From: Fallopia convolvulus
Lineage: Eukaryota > Streptophyta > Magnoliopsida > Caryophyllales > Polygonaceae
DNA: 64,000 nt
Assembly: GCA_964016875.1 (NCBI GenBank)
Contig: OZ024734.1
Coordinates: 54,666,622-54,730,621, forward strand
Reading direction: 5' to 3'
The notes under the pieces are model-generated. The model was not told the origin of the DNA, did no database searches, and saw only the letters and a program-made list of their open reading frames with translations. Each line of letters begins with the position of its first letter. Positions within the stretch are counted from its first letter, which is position 1. Positions 46,410 to 57,945 of the stretch are shown here, piece after piece. Position numbers and translations under genes: made by a program.

Positions 46410-46625
46410 GGTTCAATTTCAGTGGAACCGTAAAACCGAACCGGAATTGAACTGAAAAAAACGGGCGGTTTCAAAGATGGAATCGGTAGAAGTCGGTCGG
46501 TTCCGGTCCCATTCCGAATGACCGGTTTTGGAGCCGAATTGGAAATGGAACCAGCCTTGAAACCGGTAAAAATCGGAATCGGATCGGAACCGGAAACCGA
46601 ACCAAGGAACCGGAAATCAACAGGC
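46410..46625. repeat. GGAACCGG-rich low-complexity tract
   Basis: Irregular ACCGG, GGAACC and AATCGG words repeat for about 215 bp with no fixed period. The ORFs over it in three frames are by-products of the composition. Confidence 0.6.
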
Positions 46626-47406
46626 TTCGAACTGCCGATTCTAGCACCAGACACACTACTACTTGAACTGACCTTAGACCACTCACAATGGTGGTATTTT
46701 AACATATTAAATGAATAGAAATTTAAAGAACACTAAAATTACATAGAAGCTTGAGCCATTTGGCTCTTATTTCCGTCTCCCATTTTTATCTTCCGTCTCA
46801 ACTTTTTTTGTCAGGTTGGCCCCATATTTTGATAATAAATAATAGTAAAATATGGGTTTTGGTGGTGGTCAATGATGGGGAGTGTGATAAAACACACAAT
46901 TTTGCCCTTCATTGTAAATAAATTGTTTTAGGCTATTTTTAAATCATGAAATAATCTTATTGGTTCAAACAAATATTTTTAATATTTTTATTTTTATTTT
47001 ATCTACCTATAGACACCAATATTGAATGGTTTTATAATAAAAGAAAAATCGGCATAAATAATATTTATAAAAAAAATAATTTTGTAAAAATAATTTTTGT
47101 ATTTTTTAGGTAGTTAATTTTATGCATTATAAAAAATAACATAATTAATATATTATCATTAATTATAAATAGTATAGTGAATAAATAAAATAGAAAATAT
47201 AAAAAGTAGTTGATTTAAAGAAAGAAATGAAGATGTGGGTCCTTGCTTAGCCTTTTTATTTATTCACTATACTTTTTATTTATTCATTATAAAATAACAT
47301 AATTAAGGTTTCACTCCCTCTGGTTTACCTTTCACTTTTAAGTTTTTTCCAAAACTGGATTCTATTTCTGTTGTAAAGTCCTTGCTTAGCCTTTTTATTT
47401 TTACAA

Positions 47407-47871
47407 ATGACTTGGCTGATGATGGCATGCTTTCTAGAGGTCCACCCTCTCAAATTCTTGTTAATCATGTTTTTTGGCCTAAATGCCTGTTCATGCTGTA
47501 TTACACTTTGTTGTGCATTCTATGTAGAGGCACACCCTCAATGTTCGTTGTTTACACTGTCATGTGTAGAGAGGAACAAACAAACCCCAGGAGACAAAAA
47601 AACTCCTTACCAATTGTATCAAACCTACAAAGAGTTGTATAACAACATGCTCATATGCAACTTGCATTGTGTTCACATGCTGCAGGGTGTTTGTGCCAAG
47701 CCTGCTACTAACTCTATTGAGGCACGACACCGTATTGTGTACCGACCTCCATTAAAAAATAAACCCAAAAGAACTTGCGGAAAACCCGCCCTTTGTGCAG
47801 CTAATGCGTGTAGGAGGCCCCCGATTAAGTACGCCTCTCCAGGCGTAATCGGCGTAACCACCCATAAATGA
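47407..47871 (+). CDS. Unrecognised Cys-rich ORF in the LINE 5' region
   Basis: 154 codons from an ATG. The first 60 residues are hydrophobic with many Cys (FLEVHPLKFLLIMFFG). The rest is basic with CGKPALCAANACRRPP. I do not recognise a domain. It is not a CCHC ORF1. Position within the LINE 5' part suggests a leader ORF or chance reading frame. Confidence 0.25.
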   Translation: MTWLMMACFLEVHPLKFLLIMFFGLNACSCCITLCCAFYVEAHPQCSLFTLSCVERNKQTPGDKKTPYQLYQTYKELYNNMLICNLHCVHMLQGVCAKPATNSIEARHRIVYRPPLKNKPKRTCGKPALCAANACRRPPIKYASPGVIGVTTHK

Positions 47872-48128
47872 AATCGTAATAAAATTATGTAAAAGAAGAT
47901 TCAAGAATTGGTGAATTGGTCAACCAAAATGACCTCATCTAAAACATGTCGGCTCATTCTTGCTAATTGGTTCGAATATGCATCCAATGTGATTGATTCA
48001 AAATTTACCAAACTGGGGATTAATGTCTCAAAATCGGAAAGCCTAACCCAAAATATAATAATAGTACAATTTCTTTGGGCACCTCACGAGCTCAAACTGG
48101 CCAAAAACCACCCCAAAACGGTTTTATT

Positions 48129-51100
48129 ATGAAAGTTTGCCTATGGAATTGTAGGGGCATTAAACGAAGGTCTTTTTGGACCGAAATTAACTCGTTATGC
48201 CGCCTAAATAATATCAACCTCATCGCTCTAGTTGAAACAAAAGCGAAAGACCCGCCGGACTGCAAAGTATGGCAAAAAGCTGGATTTGATTCTATGGAAT
48301 TTATCCCGGCCACCGGACTCGCAGGCGGTTTGTGTATTCTTTGGAAGGGATACCAACTGTCGAATGAAACCATTAAAACCATACACAAGGATGATCGGTT
48401 TATCGGTTTCCATTATACGAACTTGGACACATCTCATGAGATGATTATCATTTTCGCCTACGCCCCCCCCCACGGGCGTAGGATAAAGAGCTATTTTGGA
48501 GGAATTTTAGCAAATTTACTAAAAAACAAAACCTCCCGTGTATCATCATGGGTGACCTTAATGAAATCCAACACCCTGACGAGAAACTCGGAGGCGCCAC
48601 TCTGAACCCATCTCGATTTGACCGACTTCTGAACTTTAAGAACGAGTGCGACGTTTGTGATATCCCCACTATAGGGAATAAATTCACGTGGAGAAAATCA
48701 AAGAACTTGGAAAATACAATTTTCGAGAAACTGGACCGAACTCTTGTAAATGATCAAATTGTTCAATGGTACCCTGCCATTGCTACCAAAAATCACGTCT
48801 TCTCTTCATCAGACCATTGTCCAATCTCGTGCGATCTCCCAACGGGCAATCCGTTCAAAGCTCAACCCTTCAAATTTGAGATGATGTGGACCAAAAGGAA
48901 AGACTTTCAAAATGTCATAAAACAAGCTTGGCAAGGTGCATTTTTCCAAAACCGGAGTATCCATGATAATACTCTTATTGCCCATGAGATTTTCCACTCT
49001 TTCCGAAACAAAAAAGGGAAGGAGGGTTGGATTGCAATCAAACTTGATATGGAAAAAGCTTACGATCGTGTAAGCTGGGAATTCCTGGCGACCGTCCTTA
49101 ACAAGTTCGGGTTTAATGCCAAATTCTTGGGATGGATTAGAGAATGTGTTGAAACCGTTTCGTTCTCCGTCCTAGTCAACAATGGACCAACAGACCAATT
49201 CTTCCCTCAAAGGGGACTTAGACAAGGAGACCCTTTGTCCCCTTATTTGTTCATTATAGCAGCCGAGGTTCTCGCAAGACAACTTCACAAGGAAAGCACC
49301 AACCCTAATAGTGGTATTGGAATACAAATTTCCCGAGGTGGCACAAAAATCTCGTTCCTAGCATTCGCGGATGATATCATCATCTTTTCAAAGGCAAAAA
49401 GCCAGGCATGTAACAACATTAAAAATATAATTGATGATTACTGCCAGATCTCTGGCCAAAAAGTTAATTTTCATAAGTCCGCGTTCCATGTGACTAAAAA
49501 CACGAATCACAATACATGTAATCTGATCAAACAAATTCTTCAGATTGCCAACACAGTAGCTCTAGACAAGTACCTCGGATGCCCCATCATTAATGGCAGA
49601 GTTAACAAAAGCACGTTCAAACCGTTAACCCTCAGAACCAGATCACAACTATCTAAATGGAAAGCTAACTCCCTCTCTCAAGAGGGCCGGAAAACCTTAA
49701 TTAAGGCAAACCTTTCGGCACAACCAAATTTCCTCATGCAATCTTTCCTTCTTCCCAAAGCCACCCTAAAAGAACTCGACCAAATAAATAAAAACTTCTT
49801 CTGGAATAAGGAAAGGAACCATAAACCTCTCATTAGTTGGAATTCTATGTGTCAGCCGCCAAGTCGTGGTGGTCTTGGGATAGCTAAGGCGGAAGAAATG
49901 AACAAAGCGCTTCAAATGAAGCTCCTCTGGAAAATCTTATCTGAACCAAACAACATTTGGGTACGCATAGTCTCGGAAAAATACCTGAAGTCCGATGGAC
50001 TGTTTAACTACCAGAAAAAACAGAACACATCATGGCAGTGGGCCAGACTTATGAGCCTTAAAAGCCTCTTCTTTAAAGGTATCATATGGCAGATTGGTGA
50101 TGGTAAAACCATCAGGTTCTGGAAAGACAACTGGACTGGCTCTGGTTGTCTAGTCCCGAAAGAAAATGTAGAACATAATAATGAGGCCCTCGTGGAGGAA
50201 TTTCTCTTAGAGGACAACTCATGGGACCTAGGAAAAATCGAACAAGTCCTCTCACCGGACGACGTTCAACGAGTAACCCAAATTATCACACCGCGAAACA
50301 AAATCCCTGACAGACTGTACTGGCAACCAAGTAAGAACGGTTGGTATTCCACCCACTCGACCATGCAGTGGATTCACAAGAATAAGGGAGAATCCCGAAT
50401 TAACTTAAACTGGATAAGTAAGCTAAAGATTCCACCAAAAATGAAAAATTTCGTTTGGAAGGTTGCACATAACGGGCTGCCTACGAAATGCCGACTTGCT
50501 GAAAACCATATCAGTGTCGTGCAGGGGTGTGTTGCGTGCGATAAACCAAACGAGGACATCAACCATATCTTGCTTGAATGCAATCGTACCAGAACTACCA
50601 TTAACAACATCAACCCTAAAATTGCTCGGATTATAAACCAAATTAAACCTGAGGAGAAAAAATCAGGCCAGATTCTGGATGAGATTAGGTCTCAATCGTC
50701 TAACTCAGAATTCGAAAGCCTTATCTGTGCGTGGTGGAGTATCTGGTTCTTCAGAAACAAAGCTGTTTTTGAACCTTCTGACTCCAACCATGTAGTCCAA
50801 CAAGATAAAATTTGCGATTTTGTTCGCAATCAAATCAAGGAATGGCACAACACCAAAAAGAATGTTGACTATGCCCCACCTGTTGGGGATCAAGCCGCGA
50901 AGTATAAACAAAACCGCCCCAAATGGAGTAAGCCCACAACTAATTTTACTAAACTTAATTTTGATGGTGCAGTTACTGCGGAAGGGATGGCGTCGTTCGG
51001 GTTTGTCCTTAGGGTTTGCAGCGGAGACCCCATCCATTATGACGGAGGACTGATTGGTCGGCAGTCCGTTCTTATGTCCGAGACCATAGCCTTGCGAGAG

Positions 51101-51409
51101 GGACTTCTTGAAGCCACCAAACGTGGCATTTCCCACATCCAAATAGAAGGCGGCAATTTTCAGCTGGTCAAGGCCGTACTTGGTGACTGGCGCTGTCCTT
51201 GGGAGATCGAGATGTTACGTGCTGATATCCACTGTTTGCTTGCCCGCTTCCGATTTTGGAGCATCGTTCATGTCACTCGGGAGTGCAACTCAGTGGCGGA
51301 CTACATTGCTGTATCGTTTCGTCGTGTCTCTTCTGTCCCACTTACAGTTGATCCGGTTCTTCGGAATCTCATCCTTCAGGATGCTTTAGGGAGGTCGCTA
51401 GCTTGTTAG
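48129..51409 (+). pseudogene. LINE ORF2: endonuclease, reverse transcriptase and RNase H (broken)
   Basis: From ATG 48129: APE endonuclease (KVCLWNCRGIK, ALVETKAK, then GDLNE and SSDHCPI). A one-base frameshift near 48480 separates the first 117 codons from the 953-codon ORF at 48548. The RT part has QGAFFQNRSIHDN, DMEKAYDRVSWEF, RQGDPLSPYLF and FADDIIIF (catalytic DD intact). A zinc-binding zf-RVT segment (CVACDKPNEDINHILLEC) and an RNase H-like domain (KLNFDGAV) follow. About 200 residues between endonuclease and RT (linker and first RT blocks) are missing, joining KQAWQG to AFFQNRSIHDN in frame. The element cannot move by itself. Confidence 0.9.
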
Positions 51410-51639
51410 CGGTCGCCATAATCCCTTTCCTTATAAAAAAAAAAAAAGAAATGAAGATGTGGGTTGTGGGGGAGAAAGTGAAAATGAAATTTAAATTGAG
51501 GTGGAGGAGTGAGAAAATGGAATTCAGCAGGTTAAAAGCTCAAAAATGGAATGGCCATTGTGAATGCTCTTATAGATGCAGAAAAATCCTTTTACGGTTT
51601 TACCCCTGCCCTGATACAAAACTAGCCACCGTAATGAAC

Positions 51640-52684
51640 TAATGATGAAGGTTGTGCTAGCAGCATAAGACAACGGGCTCCTCCTCCCCTTGTCCTGACG
51701 AAGCGAAAGCCAGGAAACCCTAGAAGAAGAAGGTGGCTGTGGCGCTGTGCAGTTGCTCCGACGTCGCCTGCTAGCCTGCTACTCCTAACGTGTGATCGAC
51801 CGAAAACCAGAGGAAGGCGAGGTAATCAAACTGCCATTCTGAAATGATCAATTCATATGCAAATAATTTTGTGTGTTTTGGTTCGATTAGTCGGGTTGTT
51901 CTTTGATCTGGATAAGCCATCAACTTAATTAAGTACTGGATTTAACTTGCATGGTGACCCAACCGTAGTTAGGGTTTGATTTCAATCAATTGAAACTTCT
52001 TCTGCAAAAGGGAACCCGTGAATTGGGAATCGACTTTAGAATTCCGCATGATTGTTGGCTTGTTCTTAATACTCAGTTATAATTTGGATGGGGTGATTGA
52101 TTGCAGACTTTTGTTTGGAAATTGTAACTGAGATTTGGTTGATGTGAACATTGGGTGAGTTTTTTTGCTGATTTTGGATGTAATGTGAAGTCAATGTTTC
52201 CGTTAATCCGTTCTGTGTGCCTTGAGTTCAATCTGTGATTGTGATAATAGTGCTGAGTTCATCAATTAGAAATCTGATTGAATCCATTGTCTCATGAATT
52301 TTATGCATACAACTAATAGTGAGCTATTATTCTTAGTGAAAAATGTGCTGGTTGATGAGACATTGAGATTTGGAGTATAAATTCAGTAAATTGTTTTTAT
52401 GTGCTAAATTTAGTAAATTGTTGGACATTCAGGATTTGTGTTATCATTGGAGTTATGTTTTTGCAAAACTTTACAATCATATAGTTTTTCTTCAGTTGAA
52501 GCATTTTGTTAAGAAGTCAGTGGTAACTTAAATTACATGTCTTGTGTGTCGTTCATGACGTAACCTGCAATGACGATGCTTCATGCCGTTATTTGTTAGT
52601 CACAGTTGTATATGGTGCTGTTATTTTTAAACCTAAGTTCGAAAAGTCGTGCAATGTGAACTAAGATCTGTTTTATTTACAGCT
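51640..52684 (+). promoter_or_regulatory. Possible 5' leader and intron of the gag-like gene
   Basis: A GC-rich segment (51700-51820) ends CGAG|GTAATC. An AT-rich stretch then ends TTTACAG, two bases before the ATG of the gag-like ORF. This looks like a non-coding first exon and an intron of about 860 bp. The splicing is inferred. Confidence 0.4.
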
Positions 52685-53422
52685 ATGTCTATAGAAGATG
52701 GAAGCCAACAGAGGGGACAACCTCAAGGATCACGAACCGTTCCAACGCTACAGAAAAAGGACACCACTGATATTCGAATCAAGATTGCAAAGATGAATCC
52801 ACCAGAATTCGAGGGCTCAATGGAACCAGACGACGTCATGTACTGGCTAACTGAAATGGAGAAGCTGCTGTCCGCGTTTCGATGCCCAGAGGAAGAGAAA
52901 GTGTCGGTAGCAACGTATTATCTGAAGAAGTCGGCTTATGAGTGGTGGAAAAATGCTAATATGCCGGCCGATCACAAACCCACCTGGGACGAGTTCAAGA
53001 CTAAGCTGCTGAATCGGTATTACCCGCTACCTCTGCGCATGGCTGAAAATGACGAGTTCAGCCGCCCAAGGGATGAGTGCGAGACAGTTGATCAGGCTGC
53101 CAAAAAGTACTACAGAATACAGTCTCGTTATCCGACGCTTGAGTGTGATGAGGAAACCAAGATTATGCTTTTTAGGATGAGGTTGAGGGCTGAGATCAAG
53201 TTGGGTATGGTGCTCCATCGTTGCAAGACGCTCGATCAGTTCATTATCGAAGCTTTAGAGTTTGAGGCGAGGTTAGAAGAGGCTGATGGTGATCTGAGCT
53301 ATAATAATAAGAGGCAAAAGACGGAATCGCCTCCGCTTTATTCTGGTCGGAGACGACAGTGCTACAACTGTGGCAGTGAAGAGCATTTGGTGGCGTATTG
53401 TACCGAGAGGAATCAAGAATAG
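52685..53422 (+). CDS. Stand-alone gag-like protein with CCHC zinc knuckle
   Basis: 245 residues from ATG 52685; the reading frame upstream has only a GTG. The retrotransposon gag domain covers residues 30-200 (PPEFEGSMEPDDVMYWLTEM, SAYEWWKNA, TWDEFKTKLLNRYYP). A single CX2CX4HX4C knuckle follows near residue 230 (CYNCGSEEHLVAYC), then a stop six codons later. No protease, RT or integrase follows within 2 kb. That could be a remnant of a gypsy-type element, a non-autonomous element or a domesticated gag gene. The possible spliced leader and uninterrupted frame favour an expressed gene. Acidic N-terminus, no signal peptide. Confidence 0.7.
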   Translation: MSIEDGSQQRGQPQGSRTVPTLQKKDTTDIRIKIAKMNPPEFEGSMEPDDVMYWLTEMEKLLSAFRCPEEEKVSVATYYLKKSAYEWWKNANMPADHKPTWDEFKTKLLNRYYPLPLRMAENDEFSRPRDECETVDQAAKKYYRIQSRYPTLECDEETKIMLFRMRLRAEIKLGMVLHRCKTLDQFIIEALEFEARLEEADGDLSYNNKRQKTESPPLYSGRRRQCYNCGSEEHLVAYCTERNQE

Positions 53423-53819
53423 TTCAGCATTGACAACAACATCATGGGAATCAAATGTAATGGTGATATCAGTTTTTGATGGTTTGCAAAGTAAGTTGAG
53501 AGATTCAGTAATATCAGTTTATGTATATGTGGTCTGCTTTTGCTTTAGAGATGCTAATCTATCTGAATGTGTACTTACAACGTTATAACCAAATGCACCT
53601 GTGTAATAGTAGTACTTGCTTTTGGTATTATGTATGAAAGATTGTGTACTTTTTGTATTGATTTTTCATTATAGGTGATTGAACTAAAGTTAGAGAAATT
53701 TCAACTGTAGTTGTCTTCCAGAACACACAGATTCTTGGAGTGACTAATTATGCAGCTGTATATATATAATGCTCACTACATATTATTGTTCAAATATTGT
53801 TCATTGTTCTTGCAAAGAA

Positions 53820-56010
53820 CACGGACAATGTAACGTCTCTACTGATGCATCAGTAGTGGGTCCAATTCATTCTCATTATAGAAGACCAAACTTCTTTAAG
53901 CCTCGAAGTTTCACTCGTGGTCACTCAAGCCAGAAATTTTCCTCAAAAGTTGGCGGGGGTCGTTTTAGACATGCCAGCACTGAATGGAGAGTAATTGAGA
54001 AGGGAAAGGGAAAAGAGAAAACCCTCCCAACCTGAGTTGTCGGTGCCGGTTGACCTAATGGATGAAGCTACTAAGGCAAAGTTTGATCTTAAAGGAGGAG
54101 CTATAGTTATGCAATTGATGCTAGCGAGAGCATGAGCGATAAGCTCTCTAAACAACCACCCCCCTACTCCTCATGTATAGGTCCTCCATTGTTGTTTGGA
54201 ATACAAGGGGTTGTAATGGCCCCTCTAAGCTAATATTACTAGATTAGTTTCTTCACATAAGATTAAACTTTTGAGGATCTTAGAAAGCAAAATTAGCTCT
54301 GAGAGGTTTGATAAAGGTCACAAAACATCCTTTAAGGGGTTGGACTAGGCTTCATAATGGTTCTATGGCCAACTATTGTCGCATTGTAGTGTGCTGGGAC
54401 CTTAGTTGTTTCAACATGCATGTAGGTTCTGATCTGCGAGGAACAAATGATTCAATGCTTCGTTAGAGTGGCAAGCCGAGACCCTGGTTCCTAGTTACAT
54501 TCATCTAAGCTTCGAAATGATATGTCTAAAAGGGTTGTTCTCTAGGATAAATTGAAGAATCTTGGCGCTAGCATCTGTTAGTAATAAACCAGAATTTAAC
54601 AATGGAACTCGTTACCGGAATTTGAATGTTGGGCCTTTGAGGATCTGAAAAACGTCTTGAAAACGGAAAGCTGTGTCACGGTATGGAAGCCGCTGCCTTA
54701 GAAGCGATTTCGCCCTGACCGGTGGTGCAAGTTAGCGATGGTGTCGCCCCCCAAGGATCACACAGGAACTACCGAAGGCGTGCACTCGCCTAAGGAAGTT
54801 TGGAATCTACACGAGAATGCTCAGAACTGTGGAGTATTTTGAGAGAGGAGAGAAAACTGTAATTTTCAGTATATCGAAAACTGAGATACACGTTTGGTTT
54901 TAAGGATGAAAATCAATAAACGGTTACTCCAACGTGGAGAGAAATCAACAAAGGATCTGGCCAAGTCAAAGATAATAATTCGAGTTTAAAAATCAGTTGA
55001 AACCGAAATCGGAGATTGCGGACAAACAATTAATTTGCGTATCCGTAACTCCGAGGCCCAAAAATTAATTAAGTCCATAAAAGCAGCGCACCGCGCGCCG
55101 CCGTCCGCCCGGCTCAACTCATCTAACCCATCATAAAGCAAGACAATATATAAATGCTCCATTTTTTATTCCATTCCACCGATGTGGGATACAAAACTAC
55201 CCAAAATTTTTGTTCCATCTTAAAATTCTTTTTGCATTTAATATCTCCAACAGTATCTTAGTGAAGATCGAGGGCGACTTCAACGCTATAGGCAATTCCT
55301 GCGAACATCTTAGTGCAAAAGGCTCTCACAGTTCTGGTTGCAAGGCTCTTCAAGGCCTCTTCGCTCGCTCAAAGCAACGAAAGAAAGTAGGACAACATCC
55401 AGAGAAGAACCCCTCGCCAGATGAGAGAGATCGAAAAAGGCAGTCGTGAATCTTCAAATGGGATCTGGAAGCGCTGTGCATAATACTACATTGCAGCTGC
55501 AAGTGCTTGAGAATGAGTTCACGGATCAAGTTATTTCGTATAGAAGGTTATTGAAGATAGGAAAAAGAAAAGGATGAAACAATCTTCGCACGACTAAAAG
55601 ACTGATTTGGATGACATGAAGGTTGAGAGTTTCTTGTACACGTGGACTAATTGTCAAGTTGGCTTGAATAGGATCCTTAGGAAACTCGACAAAGTGTTGC
55701 ACAACTCACATTGGCTCTCATCTTTCCCGGGCTAGCTCTTCTGCCATCTTCCCAATAGAGGAAGTTCTGATCACTCACCAACGATTGTGAAATTCAACCT
55801 TCCGCTTGCCACAAAAGTGTCTTTCAGATATTCAGAAATGTGTGGTTTGAGGAAGCTAACTTCGAGAGTATTGTGAAGAGTGTTTGGGATTCCCCCATCA
55901 ACGGTTGTGCTATTAACTTAAGAAGCTTAAACCATTTCTCTATATGACCTTAATGCATCCCAGTTCAAGAGAAGTTTAAACTATACTCGTTTGACCCTAG
56001 CCTATGTCAC
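53820..56010 (+). pseudogene. Decayed LINE endonuclease region, cut by a solo LTR
   Basis: Broken frames read SIVVWNTRGCNGPSK near 54180 (LINE endonuclease start), GDFNAI near 55272, TWTNCQVGLNRILRKLD near 55645 and SSDHSP near 55770. The basic segment at 53860-54030 could be an ORF1 remnant. Many stops and shifts. An LTR at 54576-55252 interrupts it, and the frame resumes right after. RT is absent, so it is 3'-truncated at about 56010 beside a TA microsatellite. Confidence 0.7.
54576..55252 (+). mobile_element. Solo LTR inside the decayed LINE (677 bp)
   Basis: Starts TGTTAGTAATAAACCAG and ends ATATCTCCAACA, flanked by GCATC and GTATC (one mismatch). The LINE reading continues across it. 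A TATA-like ACAATATATAAATG is at 55142. Confidence 0.75.
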
Positions 56011-56031
56011 AACGAAAAGACCATGTCTCAA

Positions 56032-56054
56032 TCCTATATATATATATATATATA
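56032..56054. repeat. (TA)n microsatellite at the left of TIR element II
   Basis: About 11 TA units at the junction between LINE remnant and the next TIR element. Confidence 0.85.
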
Positions 56055-57945
56055 ATGATGCTCTAGTAAAATAGCCTCTTAGAGTAAATCATGTGGTTAA
56101 ATGTGAACTGTCAGATTTGAATTAATAAATGGTTAGGATTTAAAACAAAAAGGGTGCAAAATAATGATATGGGTGTGATACATCGGATTAGAGCAAATCT
56201 TGCTAGAAATAATTTCCCATCTTCTGATTTCAATCAAATCCAATAATATAGGACACTATTAGTTTGCACTCTCTATTTATAATTCCGTTCTCTCTCATAC
56301 AATTTATTTCTCTCTTTTTTCTTGGTGAAGTTTTGGGAGCAAATGAAGAACACCAGCGAAATAATCTACAAACCTCGACTATTTTTCACAAATTGGTAAG
56401 TGAAGATTCAGTTTTGATTTGCTATTTCGCTAAAAATCGTTGTTATTGTTATTGTCGACCTTGTTTTTTTTTAATTTTTAGTTCATATTGCATAAATGCA
56501 ATGTTAGGTTTTTAGTTCGATAGTTGACTTGAATTCGGTCACATTTGATGAATGTAGAATGAAATTACATAAGTTAATTTTCGATTTTGTTGATTTTGGA
56601 CTAAAAACTGAGAATCGAAATAGCATTTGTAAGTACAAAATAGCATTTTTGTTCAAAAGAATGCATTTTGTTATTCAAGAGAAATAAAATTATTTTTAAA
56701 ATCACGTAGCATTAGAATTATTCAATTCATTATAATGAATTATTCTATTGTTTTTACACAGACTGATGCATAACAATATATAAGAATTCAAACATTTTTC
56801 GGAGTATTCATCATTGTTATTCATAAGCAGTGTAATGATTATTCAATATTGTACATTACTTATGTCAATAGTCAATACATTCTAATAATACTAGTGAAAA
56901 CCATTGAATAAGTTTAGTATTCAAGACGAATAATGTTGTTTTTCAATTACTTTAATTTAGTTATTCATATTGATATTATTGTATCTATATATGAATAGTA
57001 ATTGTATCAAATAAGTTTTGTGTTATCATTTGTGTTTAACGAGTTTTCAAATGGAACAAGTGGTAATGATCAACAATTGGACATTAGAGAAAAGTCAAAT
57101 CGCACCAAGGTTCAATTTAAAAGATTTTGCACCAGGGAACATGTTCCAAATGATGATAATGTTGATGTATTTGACCTCGGTCTAAAAAAAAATTGTAATT
57201 CATAAGCATTGTAATTGTTATTCATAAGCAGTGTAGTGATTGTTATTCAATAGTATACATTATTTATGCCAATACATTCTAATAATACTAGTGAAAACCA
57301 TTGAATAAGTTTACTTATTCACGATGAACAATGTTGTTTTTCAACTACTTTCATTTAGTTATTCACATTGATATTATTTTATCCATATATGAAATGTAAT
57401 TGTATCAAATATGTTTTTTGTTATCACATGTGTTAAACCGAGTTATTCAAACAATCATATTGAGTTATTCAAACCTCGACTATAAACATTTTATGATTCT
57501 ATAATTATTCAAACAATCAAACTGAGTTATTCAAACATCGACTATATATATATTATACAATTCTATAATTATTCAAACAATCATATTGAGTTTTTCAAAT
57601 GTCGACTAATAGATATTCAATGATTCTGCAGAGGTTTTGCATTTTTAAATTTGATTATTTAATTTTTCTATAAATATTCTCACTCTTATCAATCCCTAAA
57701 ATCATGCAACTGCCATATATAAAGAAAAATGTGGGAATTTTTTTTAATTTCACAATCCCTTAATTTTAGCAACTTCCAAATTTAAAATCAAATCTCCATA
57801 TTTAAATTAGCGAGAATTAATTCAATTCCCCATTCCCCATTTTTCTTATTATGTTGCCTAAATAATCACCGTTGATTGATTGAGATCCAACGTCTCCCCT
57901 TTAACCACACAATGCACCTTAATTTGTAATGTACCAGAGCGCGCC
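56055..57945. mobile_element. TIR element II (MULE-like, 1.9 kb) with phased TTCA motifs
   Basis: The left end GCTCTAGTAAAATAGCC and right end inverted GCTCTGGTACATTAC share TGTGGTTAAA and further inverted similarity for about 90 bp. It is AT-rich with no transposase. Two direct 215-bp repeats (56815-57030 and 57205-57425) and a 66-bp tandem array (57441-57630) lie inside. TTCA motifs recur at 22-bp steps. No clean target duplication; the right end abuts element III. Confidence 0.55.
56919..57600 (-). repeat. 22-bp phased TTCA (TGAA) arrays in TIR element II
   Basis: (A/T)TTCA words start at 56919, 56941, 56963; 57198, 57220; 57317, 57339, 57361; 57445, 57467; 57507, 57529; and 57571, 57593 with 22-bp steps inside each group. 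On the minus strand this is TGAAT/TGAAC, as in the 4-kb element. Confidence 0.85.

Larger units (their letters stand above)
47241..51447 (+). mobile_element. LINE (L1 clade) with poly-A and target duplication
   Basis: The insertion is bounded by AAAGAAATGAAGATGTGGGT at 47221-47240 and again at 51445-51464, of which at least 17 bp are independent of the poly-A tail. A tail of 12-13 A closes the 3' end. There is no ORF1 with a zinc knuckle. The first 140 bp contain a 23-bp word (GTCCTTGCTTAGCC...) that recurs at 47379, a rearranged 5' junction. Confidence 0.85.
46677..51569. mobile_element. Tourist-like element interrupted by a LINE
   Basis: Left end GACCACTCACAATGG and right end CCATTGTGAATGCTC are inverted repeats flanked by TTA on both sides (46674-46676, 51570-51572), the PIF/Harbinger 3-bp duplication. 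With the LINE removed it is about 0.67 kb. No transposase ORF is present. Confidence 0.7.

Noticed and set aside
46391..46718. ORFs in three frames over the GGAACCGG tract
   Set aside because: Composition artefact; all frames are open together and no domain is visible.
53943..54155. 70-codon minus-strand ORF
   Set aside because: Overlaps LINE ORF1-like remnant on the other strand and has no recognisable motif.
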